Shown: positions 22,258 to 29,848, numbered from the stretch's first letter. The stretch: 64,000 nucleotides of DNA from Caballeronia novacaledonica (GCF_900258035.1 NZ_OGTP01000003.1:124001-188000); one strand, 5' to 3'. Notes: a model not told the origin generated them from the letters alone. Translations and numbers: made by a program.

Positions 22258-22300
22258 AGAATTTGAGAATGTTGCTGGGTGATCTAAACCCAGAGAAATC

Positions 22301-22332
22301 AAGGTCCTACGGCGCAAGCCGAGGGCCTTTTT
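22301..22332 (+). terminator. Terminator downstream of tRNA-Arg
   Basis: AAGGTCCT and AGGGCCTT (one G-U pair) extend an inner CGGC-GCAA-GCCG stem and are followed by a T run. It ends the tRNA transcript before the integrase gene. Confidence 0.7.
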
Positions 22333-22439
22333 TATTCTCGTGTCGCCAGGAACCTCCCTTTATGCGCCATTTGGCGGAGAAGGGGCGGAGTTGAGAATAG
22401 TCCAGACCCAATAACTACCAATTATTGTCTGGAGCAGAA

Positions 22440-23477
22440 ATGGCAGGGATCTGGAAACGCGGCAAATACTGGCGCGCTGAAATCCGCCGTGGCGGCTATC
22501 CGCACCAGTGGCGTACCTTTGACACAAAGGTCGAAGCAGAAGCTTGGGCTCGTCGTATCGAGTCGGAGATGGATCGCGGAACCTTCGTGGACCGCACCGA
22601 AGCTGAGCGCAATACTTTTGGCGATCTGCTGCAGCGTTATGCAGAAGAAGTATCTTCTCAGAAGAAAGGCAAGGCCGAGGAAGTTTTACGGATTCGGAAA
22701 ATCTCACAGGATCCGATTGCCAAATACAAGGTCGCCGCGCTCAGTGGCAAAGTTGTCGCTGACTATCGTGATCGCCGCCTCAAAGGAGACGCGAGGCATC
22801 GCCCTGTCAGCGGCTCGACAGTCAGCCGTGAGCTGACTCTACTGTCACATGTGTTGAACGTGGCCCGGAAAGAATGGGGCGTGCATATGGACGTCAATCC
22901 GGTTTCGGTCATTCGTCGTCCGCGTGAAAATCGTGCCCGTACCCGGCGGCTGTCACCCGGCGAGGAGCAGCGCATCCTTGCAGAGTTAGAGCTCAGTCAG
23001 CGCGATGAGCATGGCCGGTTCGCAGAAGGGGGATGTCGAAACGAGTGGGCTCTTCCAGCGGTAATCGTCGCGATTGAAACCGCCATGCGCCGAGGTGAAA
23101 TTCTTTCGCTTTCTTGGGCCGACGTGTTTTTGGATGAGCGATTTGTACGTCTCCACGACACCAAGAATGGCGAAGCGCGAGATGTGCCGCTCTCAAGCCG
23201 CGCAGCCGAAACCCTTAAAAGTTTGCCCCGAAACGACAGCGACCTTGTTTTTCCCATTAGTGGTGAAGCCCTGAAGCGAGTGTTCATGCGCGCATGCAAG
23301 CGCGCGGGCATTGCAGATCTCCATTTCCACGATCTGCGCCACGAGGCTACTAGCCGCATTGCCGAAAGGCTCGACAACATCCTCGAACTGTCGGCAGTTA
23401 CCGGGCATAAATCCGTCCAGCTCTTGAAACGTTACTACCATCCGCGAGCGACAGACTTGGCGAAGAAGCTGGGCTAA
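22440..23477 (+). CDS. int: Tyrosine recombinase / integrase of a tRNA-Arg element
   Basis: This site-specific integrase likely inserted the neighbouring element at tRNA-Arg(CCG). The ATG at 22440 has GGAG 5 bases upstream, giving 345 residues. An N-terminal Arm/core-binding region (WKRGKYWRAEIRRGGYP) is followed by the catalytic domain with R in MRRGEIL, the H-x-x-R box as HDLRH, GHKSVQLLKRYYHPR containing the H/W position, and the nucleophilic Tyr. All catalytic residues seem present, so it may be active. Codon usage is less GC-biased than the core genes to its left. Confidence 0.92.
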   Translation: MAGIWKRGKYWRAEIRRGGYPHQWRTFDTKVEAEAWARRIESEMDRGTFVDRTEAERNTFGDLLQRYAEEVSSQKKGKAEEVLRIRKISQDPIAKYKVAALSGKVVADYRDRRLKGDARHRPVSGSTVSRELTLLSHVLNVARKEWGVHMDVNPVSVIRRPRENRARTRRLSPGEEQRILAELELSQRDEHGRFAEGGCRNEWALPAVIVAIETAMRRGEILSLSWADVFLDERFVRLHDTKNGEARDVPLSSRAAETLKSLPRNDSDLVFPISGEALKRVFMRACKRAGIADLHFHDLRHEATSRIAERLDNILELSAVTGHKSVQLLKRYYHPRATDLAKKLG

Positions 23478-23575
23478 CACCAGTCGACCATTTACGCGCT
23501 CAGGACTGAGATGAAACCCTGGTTTATGCGCCATGTACGGCTATGAGTGTGGCCGCATAGGATGCGCTGAACGTA

Positions 23576-23683
23576 ACTCAACTCAGAGTCGCTGGGCGCA
23601 GTCCGCAGAGGACGACTCAACGGTGAGTAACTTAACTCCGAGCCACTTGACTCAACTCCAGGTAGTTCAACGGGAAGTAACTC
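23576..23683 (+). repeat. Array of ACTC boxes upstream of the partition pair (candidate centromere/operator)
   Basis: Seven ACTC tetramers on the plus strand (starting at 23576, 23581, 23615, 23635, 23650, 23655 and 23680) and two inverted GAGT copies (23586, 23625) lie in about 108 bases directly before the ParA-type gene. Degenerate ACTC boxes with short AT-rich spacers are the documented binding sites of ParG in plasmid TP228 (parH and the parFG operator). The array is seen; its role as centromere plus operator is inferred from the adjacent gene pair. Confidence 0.75.
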
Positions 23684-23704
23684 ATCTCATCAAGGAGCGA
23701 AGCA

Positions 23705-24343
23705 ATGATCCTGCTGGTCGCTGCTGAGAAAGGGGGCGTGGGAAAGTCGACCATCGCAAGCAATTTGGCGGTGTGTCTGGCACACGGCAGCGTAGATGTC
23801 GTCCTCTTGGACACCGATGGACAGGCCACGGCAACGCGGTTTGTAGAGCGGCGTGATGAGGCCGGCATCACGCCCCGCGTACCCTGCGTTCAACGCACTG
23901 GCGAAGTCGCATCGACGCTGCGGGACCTTGCGCGTCACTACCAGGTGGTCGTAGTTGATGCAGGCGGTAGGGACTCGCGCGAAATGCGCAGTGCAATGGC
24001 CGTCGCAAGTCTGGTCTTAGTTCCGACCAAGGCCAGTCAGGCGGACCTGGAGACGCTACCGAAGGTTAACGAATTGGTCGGCCTCGCGCGCGGACTGAAT
24101 CCCGAGCTGAAGGCAGTAGCAGTCCTTTCTATCGCACCGTCCAACCCCGTGATTCGTGAAGTCGAGGACGCACGGAAGCTGCTGGCCGAGTTCGATCAGC
24201 TCGAACTGGCGAACACGATCATTCGGGACCGCAAGGTCTATCGCGATGCTCTGCTGGCCGGCAAGGGCGTCATCGAGCTCGACAACAGCCAGGCGCGCGC
24301 GGAGATCCAGCTTCTGGCGCAGGAATTTTTCGACCTCAGCTGA
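23705..24343 (+). CDS. ParA/ParF-type partition ATPase (type Ib)
   Basis: This 212-residue ParA-family ATPase lacks the N-terminal DNA-binding domain of type Ia proteins, so it belongs with the short ParF-like group. The deviant Walker A (EKGGVGKSTIASN) is at the very N terminus, followed by LLDTDGQATATRF (A' motif) and VVVDAGGRDSREMR. An AAGGAG ribosome site sits 7 bases before ATG 23705. It is followed at 15 bases by a small ribbon-helix-helix-like gene and preceded by ACTC boxes, the arrangement of a ParFG cassette. It is probably used to stabilise the element if it excises. Confidence 0.9.
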   Translation: MILLVAAEKGGVGKSTIASNLAVCLAHGSVDVVLLDTDGQATATRFVERRDEAGITPRVPCVQRTGEVASTLRDLARHYQVVVVDAGGRDSREMRSAMAVASLVLVPTKASQADLETLPKVNELVGLARGLNPELKAVAVLSIAPSNPVIREVEDARKLLAEFDQLELANTIIRDRKVYRDALLAGKGVIELDNSQARAEIQLLAQEFFDLS

Positions 24344-24358
24344 CAGGATCCGATTCAC

Positions 24359-24619
24359 ATGACCAGTAGATTCAAGCTTGCACCAAGCACAGCCTCGCCG
24401 GAGCCGCGCCCCGCCAACCCCGAGGAATTTGCCAATGGTGCCGGAATGGTCCATTCGCAGCAGCCGCAACGGCCTCTGAAACCCGTGCGTCTCAACCTCG
24501 ACCTAACGCCGGATATGCATGAACGAGTTCGACGCCGTGCAGCCGATCTGCGGCTCACTGGCGCGCAGTATGTGCGGGAATTGTTATTGAAGGACCTGAA
24601 GGATCGAATACTGGAGTAA
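24359..24619 (+). CDS. Small ParG-like DNA-binding partner
   Basis: The 86-residue protein has a flexible Pro/Ala-rich N-terminal half. Its C-terminal part, from about residue 43, reads RLNLDLTPDMHERVRRRAAD followed by LRLTGAQYVRELLLKDLKDR, which looks like a ribbon-helix-helix fold (beta strand VRLNLDLT and two helices). This size, order and layout match ParG, the centromere-binding partner of ParF. It would bind the ACTC boxes on both sides of the pair and repress transcription. Family membership is inferred from pattern, not from a search. Confidence 0.75.
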   Translation: MTSRFKLAPSTASPEPRPANPEEFANGAGMVHSQQPQRPLKPVRLNLDLTPDMHERVRRRAADLRLTGAQYVRELLLKDLKDRILE

Positions 24620-24652
24620 CTGAACTCCACTCAACGCTGAGTGACTTTACTC
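24614..24652 (+). repeat. Second ACTC-box array, before the AAA+ operon
   Basis: GAGT (24614), ACTC (24624), ACTC (24629), GAGT (24639) and ACTC (24649) cluster over the stop codon of the ParG-like gene. The 15-base string GAGTAACTGAACTCC here differs by one base from the copy at 23625 (GAGTAACTTAACTCC). The array precedes the small ORF and AAA+ gene, so the ParG-like protein may also control them. Confidence 0.7.
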
Positions 24653-24728
24653 AGTTCGCGTGGCCCAACTGACAGGAGAGGCATACGCGTCAGACGCTGG
24701 AATATACCCACCTATCAACGAGGTGAAT

Positions 24729-24920
24729 ATGGCTTCATCCATTGTGTCCCACCGGCTGGCCTTGATTCCACTGGAAGCCGACCTGTCCAACGTCTTCGAG
24801 AGTGATGATCCGCCGCTCATGTCGTTGGCACGTCTTGATGAGCTTGGGACCGCCTGCTCGAACTACTTAGTCGAGTCGGCGTGCCTGTTCGGCAGTTCGT
24901 CGATGTACCTCGAATGTTGA
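24729..24920 (+). CDS. Small hypothetical protein
   Basis: This 63-residue ORF (MASSIVSHRLALIPLEADLS...) starts after a good ribosome site (GAGGTGAAT then ATG) and ends 7 bases before the AAA+ gene. It has no membrane segment or recognisable motif and is acidic in the middle (FESDDPP). The tight spacing and signal support a real gene in the same transcript, but I cannot assign a function. An upstream in-frame GTG at 24660 would overlap no better signal. Confidence 0.5.
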   Translation: MASSIVSHRLALIPLEADLSNVFESDDPPLMSLARLDELGTACSNYLVESACLFGSSSMYLEC

Positions 24921-24927
24921 GGTCGCC

Positions 24928-25905
24928 ATGAATAATCACGTGGAATTTGTGGATGTGCGCGAATTCGTCGGCCTCCTGGAGAGGTGCAATCCTGGGAAGG
25001 AAGAGGAAAAGACGGTCAGTCGCTGGGCCACCATGCTGCTTGAAAACAGCCGAAAGACATTCGGCGCACTGCGCACAGACGTACTTGACGTGCGCCTTGA
25101 TAAGCTCGCGCAGCATCACCCGAACTTTGCTGAGGTGATCGGCTGGATCGAAGCCGAGCTGGCATTCGCCAAGGTCGCTGGGCGAGGTCTTGACTTCCAG
25201 CGGCTGCTGCTCGTCGGGCCACCGGGCACTGGCAAGACTACTTTTGGCCTAGAACTGGCCGACGTGCTGGGCGTGCCGTCCGAGGTGGTCGCGATGAATC
25301 AGCGGCAGGCCGGCTCGTTCTTAACAGGCACCGAACAGCACTGGGCGAACACCCAGCCTGGAGCGGTGTTCAGACTGTTGGCTCGCTCTCAGGTCATCAA
25401 TCCAATCATGGTGCTCGATGAGATCGAGAAAGCCGCCAAGGATCCGCGCTGGGATCCGCTAGCCGGTCTGTACACGCTCTTGGAACGCCGGACGGCAAGG
25501 CAGTTTGCCGATGCGGCGCTGCCCGACGTTCACCTGAATGCCTCGCACATGAACTGGATTGCTACCGCTAACTCGACCGAAGACTTAAGCTCGGCCCTGC
25601 TGTCGCGCTTCAACACGTTCGAGATTCGTCGACTAACGGCGGACGAAATGGCCGCGCTCGTCCAGCGCATGTATGCGCGCCTGATTGACGAAAATCCTGG
25701 CGTACGCTCGCACGTCGATGAGCAACTGCCGGCTGACGTGTCCGATGCGCTCGTCGGTGCGATGGAATCCGGGCGGGACGTCGATCGCGTGCTTCGCCGG
25801 ATTTTAGGGCGTGTGCTCCAGTCTGGTGGACGCATGAACGTCGGCACGGTGGGTGAAATGATCGCACCATCGGCTACCGCGCGACAGAAGATCGGCTTCG
25901 TCTGA
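24928..25905 (+). CDS. AAA+ ATPase, Lon-type ATPase domain without protease
   Basis: This 325-residue AAA+ protein has Walker A GPPGTGKTTF (residues 97-106), Walker B IMVLDEIEKA (160-169), sensor 1 NWIATANS (about 209-216) and an arginine finger in LSRFNTFEIRR. The segment between Walker A and B (SFLTGTEQHWANTQPGAVFR) and DPRWDPLAGLYTLLE resemble the Lon ATPase module, but no Ser-Lys protease domain follows. The N-terminal 80 residues are unassigned. It is probably a remodelling ATPase working with its operon neighbours; the substrate is unknown. It starts after GAGGTCGCC. Confidence 0.85.
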   Translation: MNNHVEFVDVREFVGLLERCNPGKEEEKTVSRWATMLLENSRKTFGALRTDVLDVRLDKLAQHHPNFAEVIGWIEAELAFAKVAGRGLDFQRLLLVGPPGTGKTTFGLELADVLGVPSEVVAMNQRQAGSFLTGTEQHWANTQPGAVFRLLARSQVINPIMVLDEIEKAAKDPRWDPLAGLYTLLERRTARQFADAALPDVHLNASHMNWIATANSTEDLSSALLSRFNTFEIRRLTADEMAALVQRMYARLIDENPGVRSHVDEQLPADVSDALVGAMESGRDVDRVLRRILGRVLQSGGRMNVGTVGEMIAPSATARQKIGFV

Positions 25906-25918
25906 GATGGGAGCGGCA

Positions 25919-26290
25919 ATGGAAACTCGGAAGAAGGATATGAAGAAGGTATGCGGTAGCGACATCGCCGGGAGCCCGCGTGGATTCGAGTCTGACGACC
26001 TGCGCGACGCCCAAGATGTCGTGCTTGCGGCTCTCCTCAGGGGGCGTACGGAACTACTGGCGTGTCCGCAGATTCGGGCCTACTCGACGGGAGTACCACG
26101 CTGGGACATCGACTCCGCCGAGACATACAAGCCGGAAGTAACGGAATTCATCATTATCGGTGCATTGCCGCCAGCCATTCGTGACGCGTTTTTGCATGAG
26201 CACGGACCTGCCTTTATCCTCCTTGATCCGCGCGTCAAGCTTGCTCGGAGCGGAGACTGGGAACATTTCGTCGGGACGCTAAAACAATGA
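25919..26290 (+). CDS. Hypothetical protein between AAA+ and HAD genes
   Basis: This 123-residue protein (METRKKDMKKVCGSDIAGSP...) has no motif I recognise. The central SDDLRDAQDVVLAALLRGRT looks helical, and the part from about residue 72 (VTEFIIIGALPPAIRDAFLH) predicts an alternating beta/alpha fold. The ATG at 25919 follows GGGAG by 5 bases; an in-frame ATG at 25907 is also possible. Its stop overlaps the next start (ATGA), so it is translationally coupled to the HAD gene, suggesting a shared complex or pathway. Confidence 0.65.
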   Translation: METRKKDMKKVCGSDIAGSPRGFESDDLRDAQDVVLAALLRGRTELLACPQIRAYSTGVPRWDIDSAETYKPEVTEFIIIGALPPAIRDAFLHEHGPAFILLDPRVKLARSGDWEHFVGTLKQ

Positions 26291-27177
26291 CAAAGCATTT
26301 CAAACGTCTCGAAATGTCGATCGCAAGCATTCGCTCGCTGAAAGACGTGTCTTTGGGCCGCGAAACTCGGATGACCGCCGCGGAACTGATAACTGTCCTT
26401 CAGCAGCTGCCGGAGCACGCTCGCCTCAGTGTGTACCTTTCCGAGAAGGGGTTGCCACGCATGCGGGAAACACTTCATCTGCTCGAATCGCCGAAGAACG
26501 CAACCCGGCTACGCAACGCCATCGCTGAATATCGAGACGCAAAGGCAATCGAAGCACTCAGGCAACTCCCAGTCGTGTCCTCTCTTGCTGAGGTGACGTT
26601 CGATCCCGACGTGCAGGCGGTTATTTTTGATGCCTTCGGGACACTTTGCCGGATCACCGATTTGCAGCAACCGTTCCATCGGCTCATTAACCACGGCGGG
26701 GGAACCGGGTTCTGGGCTGCGCGGAAGGTACTTATGACGCGACCCGTCGACCTGCGTGAAGGAGCTGCCGTCTTAGGGCTCGATCCGAAACCCGAAGTCA
26801 TGGAGGCGCTGGAATCTGCTCTGACGGCGGAACTGACGAGCATCGAGCTTTACTCTGAAGTGCATGATGTGCTGACCGGCCTACGTGCTCGCGGCATCAA
26901 GCTCGCTATCGCGTCCAATCTGGCAAAACCCTACGCGCCCCCTGTGCTTGCTCTACTGCCCTTCGAGCTCGACGCATATGCCTGGTCGTTTGAGGTGGGC
27001 TATCTGAAGCCAGATCGCCGGATCTTTGAATGGGCTTGCAAGCGGCTGGGCGTTGCCCCCGAAAACACGCTCATGATCGGCGATACGCTCAGCGCGGACC
27101 GCGACGGCGCACTGGGCGCCGGTATGCAAGCGATCCACCTACAACGACCAGACGAAACGGATGGTGGACGAGGATGA
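26287..27177 (+). CDS. HAD-superfamily hydrolase with extra N-terminal domain
   Basis: The 296-residue product has about 105 unassigned residues (including MTAAELITVLQQLPEHARLS) fused to a HAD-like domain. HAD motif I is VIFDAFGTL with nucleophile Asp115; the usual second Asp is Phe, as in L-2-haloacid-dehalogenase-like members rather than phosphatases. Motif II is AIASN, motif III YLKPDRRIFEWA, and motif IV MIGDTLSADRDGA. The residues for Asp-nucleophile chemistry are thus present, but a phosphatase role is less likely. It ends the AAA+ operon and stops 53 bases before an IS remnant. Confidence 0.82.
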   Translation: MTKHFKRLEMSIASIRSLKDVSLGRETRMTAAELITVLQQLPEHARLSVYLSEKGLPRMRETLHLLESPKNATRLRNAIAEYRDAKAIEALRQLPVVSSLAEVTFDPDVQAVIFDAFGTLCRITDLQQPFHRLINHGGGTGFWAARKVLMTRPVDLREGAAVLGLDPKPEVMEALESALTAELTSIELYSEVHDVLTGLRARGIKLAIASNLAKPYAPPVLALLPFELDAYAWSFEVGYLKPDRRIFEWACKRLGVAPENTLMIGDTLSADRDGALGAGMQAIHLQRPDETDGGRG

Positions 27178-27229
27178 ATCGAGTGTTGCTCTAGGGCGTG
27201 CGCATGCCCGCGCCACTGGCCAAATGCGC

Positions 27230-27629
27230 CCACCCTTGACGAGCTCCTCGGCCATGCAGCGACTCAGCACAGACTCGAACACGTGACGCAATAGATGGCT
27301 ATCGCGAAAGCGCCCGTGACGGTCCTTTGAGAACGTCGAGTGTTCTGGTACGGCGTCCTCCAGACTTAACCGGCAGAATCAACGGTATGCGAGGTTCAGA
27401 TGAACCTCTTCGCATAGACGTCGCTCGGATCGGATGCCAGAGCCACTACCTACGATCAATATGCGGGTCGTGAGTTCTGGGTCAATTGAAGGATGGCCCA
27501 TCGGGCTGTAGAACAGTGCGAGGCGCTGACGGAGATCTCGCGGGTCAAGGAAGCGATCGATACCTCCAACGGGTGCGATTGCGGGATGTGGTTGTCGTTT
27601 TCCCGTCTGCTATCCAGTCGACGCATCAT
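27230..27629 (-). pseudogene. Remnant of an IS1182/IS5-like transposase (N-terminal half)
   Basis: Reading the minus strand from ATG 27629 (after AGGAGTGA) gives MMRRLDSRREN and HIPQSHPL. After a one-base frame shift comes IDRFLDPRDLRQRLALFYS, then SGIRSERRLCEEVHLNLAYR, an in-frame stop where Trp is expected, and FSKDRHGRFRDSHLLRHVFE up to MAEELVKGG. This is the conserved N-terminal region of DUF772/Transposase_11 elements. It is broken by at least one frameshift and one stop, and it lacks the catalytic C-terminal half. It marks a rearrangement edge next to the AAA+/HAD operon. Confidence 0.85.
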
Positions 27630-27853
27630 GACGATTCACTCCTGTCGTTTGATGTCTCCGTAAATACTCAGCATTTCGCATCTAGGGCGACTTTTTCAAC
27701 AGCATCGACCCAACGCGGTCTATCGCAGCGGACCGCTTTCGGACCCATCCCGGCCGTTCGCCGGCTCCAGAACCGAACGTCCGCTTTCCGAGTGGAACAG
27801 CTGGTTGTGCGCCCTCCGATCAGCTACCCGACGATCCGCTGCCGCCGTGCGAA

Positions 27854-28160
27854 TCAGAATGCGTGAACGATCCCGACCACGACCGCGAGCTGATTGGCTC
27901 CGGTCGCCACTACGGTTGTCGCCCCGGTCGCGCTCAAAGCGGACTTCGCGCTGTTGATGACGTACATGACGTCCGTGTATAGCGTGGTGCGCTTGGACAG
28001 TAGGTAGTCTGGTTGGCACCTGAACTCACCGAGTGAGCCGACACCGTGCGAAACGCGTGATAGTAGGAAGCCGCCGACACTTGAAACGCGGGGGTGATCT
28101 TGTAGCGAAGGCCGCTGAATGCCATAGTCTGCGGCGGTGATACGACGATCGTCGCCGCGA
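27854..28160 (-). pseudogene. C-terminal fragment of a Burkholderia-type outer-membrane porin
   Basis: On the minus strand, one frame reads MAFSGLRYKITPAFQVSAAS and YYHAFRTVSAHS. After a frame change near 28015 the reading continues DYLLSKRTTLYTDVMYVINS, and finally GANQLAVVVGIVHAF with a stop at 27854. The LSKRT...GANQ...HAF ending with terminal Phe is the standard last strands of beta-proteobacterial general porins. The N-terminal two thirds are absent and a frameshift is present, so this is a decayed fragment brought together with the IS remnant. Confidence 0.85.
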
Positions 28161-28374
28161 CGACGCAGGCGCCGCAGGGGAACTCTCGATTTTTATTCTC
28201 AGCACCTATCCACAATCAGCAATCCTGAGCGAAACCACTCCTCAAAATTTCAGCAGGATCGTCCTATAGCTCTCAGGCAAGCCACGCTAGTCCGCGCGTG
28301 GCGTTCTCAAAGCTCGTTGATCTCGGGGACCTTCGGCTTCCAATCTACAGCCGGCAAAGAAAATGATGCCACGA

Positions 28375-28389
28375 TGACAAATTTGTAAT
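28375..28389 (+). promoter_or_regulatory. CopR/CzcR-like response-regulator box
   Basis: TGACA-AATTT-GTAAT matches the TGACA-N5-GTAAT motif I recall for CopR-type metal response regulators. The surrounding 19 bases (GATGACAAATTTGTAATCT) recur with one mismatch at 32744-32762, before a DUF4148 gene. A CzcR/CopR-type regulator is encoded at 34537-35214. Confidence 0.6.
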
Positions 28390-28414
28390 CTGGCGCTCAT
28401 CGAGACGATGGAGG

Positions 28415-28603
28415 CTTCCATTACGATAGCGCGTGAGTGTGTCGGTTGGGCGCGAAGCCCCGACGTCAGTTTCGAATCTGTAGCATCGCGCGACGCATGA
28501 TCGCGTCACCGCGCATTGAGGCGATACTCTCGGCGAGCCACGCGCGCAGAGGGACACCGCGTCCCTCTACGCCTTGTCCGGGCTTACATGCCCGGATTTT
28601 TTT
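28415..28603 (+). ncRNA. Candidate small RNA downstream of the metal-response box
   Basis: Between the box at 28375 and the terminator at 28577 there is no convincing reading frame, only a 30-codon ORF without a ribosome site. The region can form GTCG..GGGC-GCGAA-GCCC-CGAC near 28440 and a perfect 8-base hairpin at 28548-28568. It ends in a strong terminator on the same strand as the box. A structured transcript under metal control is a plausible reading, but transcription is not shown. A leader left behind by a deleted gene is the alternative. Confidence 0.3.
28577..28603 (+). terminator. Rho-independent terminator
   Basis: TCCGGGC-TTACAT-GCCCGGA followed by seven T. It faces rightward, but no protein gene precedes it on that strand for over a kilobase. 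It also lies just past the stop of the leftward rcnA-like gene, which it would not serve as read. Confidence 0.85.
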
Positions 28604-28618
28604 CGTCCAGCAGTCAAA

Positions 28619-29743
28619 CTAAACCCAGTTCAGTGCGCTGGCCCCTTGGTAGGCCATGTAGAAACCCACCAACAGGATGAGCGCGCTCGAGACGTAAGGC
28701 GCTTTTCTCGCAAATTCACCGAAGCCGCTCCACCTCTTGGACACCTGTCTTACGCTCAGCGCGGCGATCGTCCCCGAAGCCACCATGGTGAGGGCCAATC
28801 CAATGCTGAAACACAGCACGAGGCTCGCTCCGAGGACGAACTGTTTCAGTTGCAAGCACAGTAGCAGCACGGTGATAGAGGCGGGGCAAGGTACCAGGCC
28901 GCCCGTTAGGCCGAACATGACGATCTGTCCGGTTGTCACGTCCGTATTTGCGAAACGCCGCTTGATGTCGTTTGCGTGAGCGCGTTCATGAGCGTCCTCA
29001 TAACCCTGCGAAGACACGTCTAGCCCGACATCTTCACCATGGTCGTGGTGGTGATGATCGTGCTCGACGTACTCCAAATCGTAGTCGTGGCTGTGATGAC
29101 CATGAACGATCTGCAAGCGAGCTTGGAATTCGTGGGGTTCAGGAATTTCCTGCACCGATTCGAGGTATCCGTCGCGCTGGGCGAAGCTGAATGTCTGGGT
29201 CGTGCCGTCGGCACGCTTTGTCTCGAAGGTCACCTGGTAGGGGCCAATCTTGTCGTGGTGGTGACCTTCTTGAAACAGGCGGAATCGAGGTGGGACGCCT
29301 TGCTCGAAAATTTCCAGGCGGATGATCCCGTGCCCTGTGTCGATACGTTTCGTCTCATCACTGTGATCGTGGTGATGGTCGTGCTCGCGTGCCAATCGCT
29401 GATCCCGCCACGTGCGCCAGATCATCCAGGCGGCCACGCACACGACCAACACCGCGGAGGCGAGCTGGAAGTAGGGCTCAGTCGTCTCCGGATTCAGGTT
29501 TCTCCCGAAATACATGCCCGCCAGAGCGACCGCCCACACCACCGCAGTATGTGAAACCGTCGCGGACAGGCCAAGCAGGATCGCCTGTCCGACCGTACCG
29601 CGAATGGCGACGATGAACGCCGCCATCATCGTTTTCGAGTGCCCTGGCTCTAGTCCGTGCAAGGCGCCGAGCAAGACGGCACTTGGTATGAAAAGCCATG
29701 CACTCGAGGTGCCCTGCTGCAGCAGGGCGGAAAAATCAGTCAT
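28619..29743 (-). CDS. rcnA: RcnA-like nickel/cobalt efflux transporter with large soluble loop
   Basis: This NiCoT/RcnA-family exporter sits in the inner membrane. The start at 29743 (MTDFSALLQQGTSSAWLFIP) gives 374 residues with six membrane segments. TM1-2 has the metal motif HGLEPGHSKTMM. A long cytoplasmic loop (about residues 125-265) is rich in His (EHDHHHDHSDE, EHDHHHHDHGED) and contains an inserted folded-looking domain (FRLFQEGHHHDKIGPYQVTF ... EIPEPHEFQARLQ). The C-terminal half restarts with TTGQIVMFGLTGGLVPCPA. It is likely regulated by the CsoR/RcnR-family repressor nearby, with a candidate operator 106 bases upstream. Confidence 0.9.
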   Translation of the reverse strand: MTDFSALLQQGTSSAWLFIPSAVLLGALHGLEPGHSKTMMAAFIVAIRGTVGQAILLGLSATVSHTAVVWAVALAGMYFGRNLNPETTEPYFQLASAVLVVCVAAWMIWRTWRDQRLAREHDHHHDHSDETKRIDTGHGIIRLEIFEQGVPPRFRLFQEGHHHDKIGPYQVTFETKRADGTTQTFSFAQRDGYLESVQEIPEPHEFQARLQIVHGHHSHDYDLEYVEHDHHHHDHGEDVGLDVSSQGYEDAHERAHANDIKRRFANTDVTTGQIVMFGLTGGLVPCPASITVLLLCLQLKQFVLGASLVLCFSIGLALTMVASGTIAALSVRQVSKRWSGFGEFARKAPYVSSALILLVGFYMAYQGASALNWV

Positions 29744-29848
29744 GAAATGCCCATCTGTGGTGGAGATTGCTTGAGACTCGGCGTACACGCCGTGAACGGA
29801 AGGGACGATTGGGTAACGTGCACGAGACTCCAGCCGCCAAATTCACAA

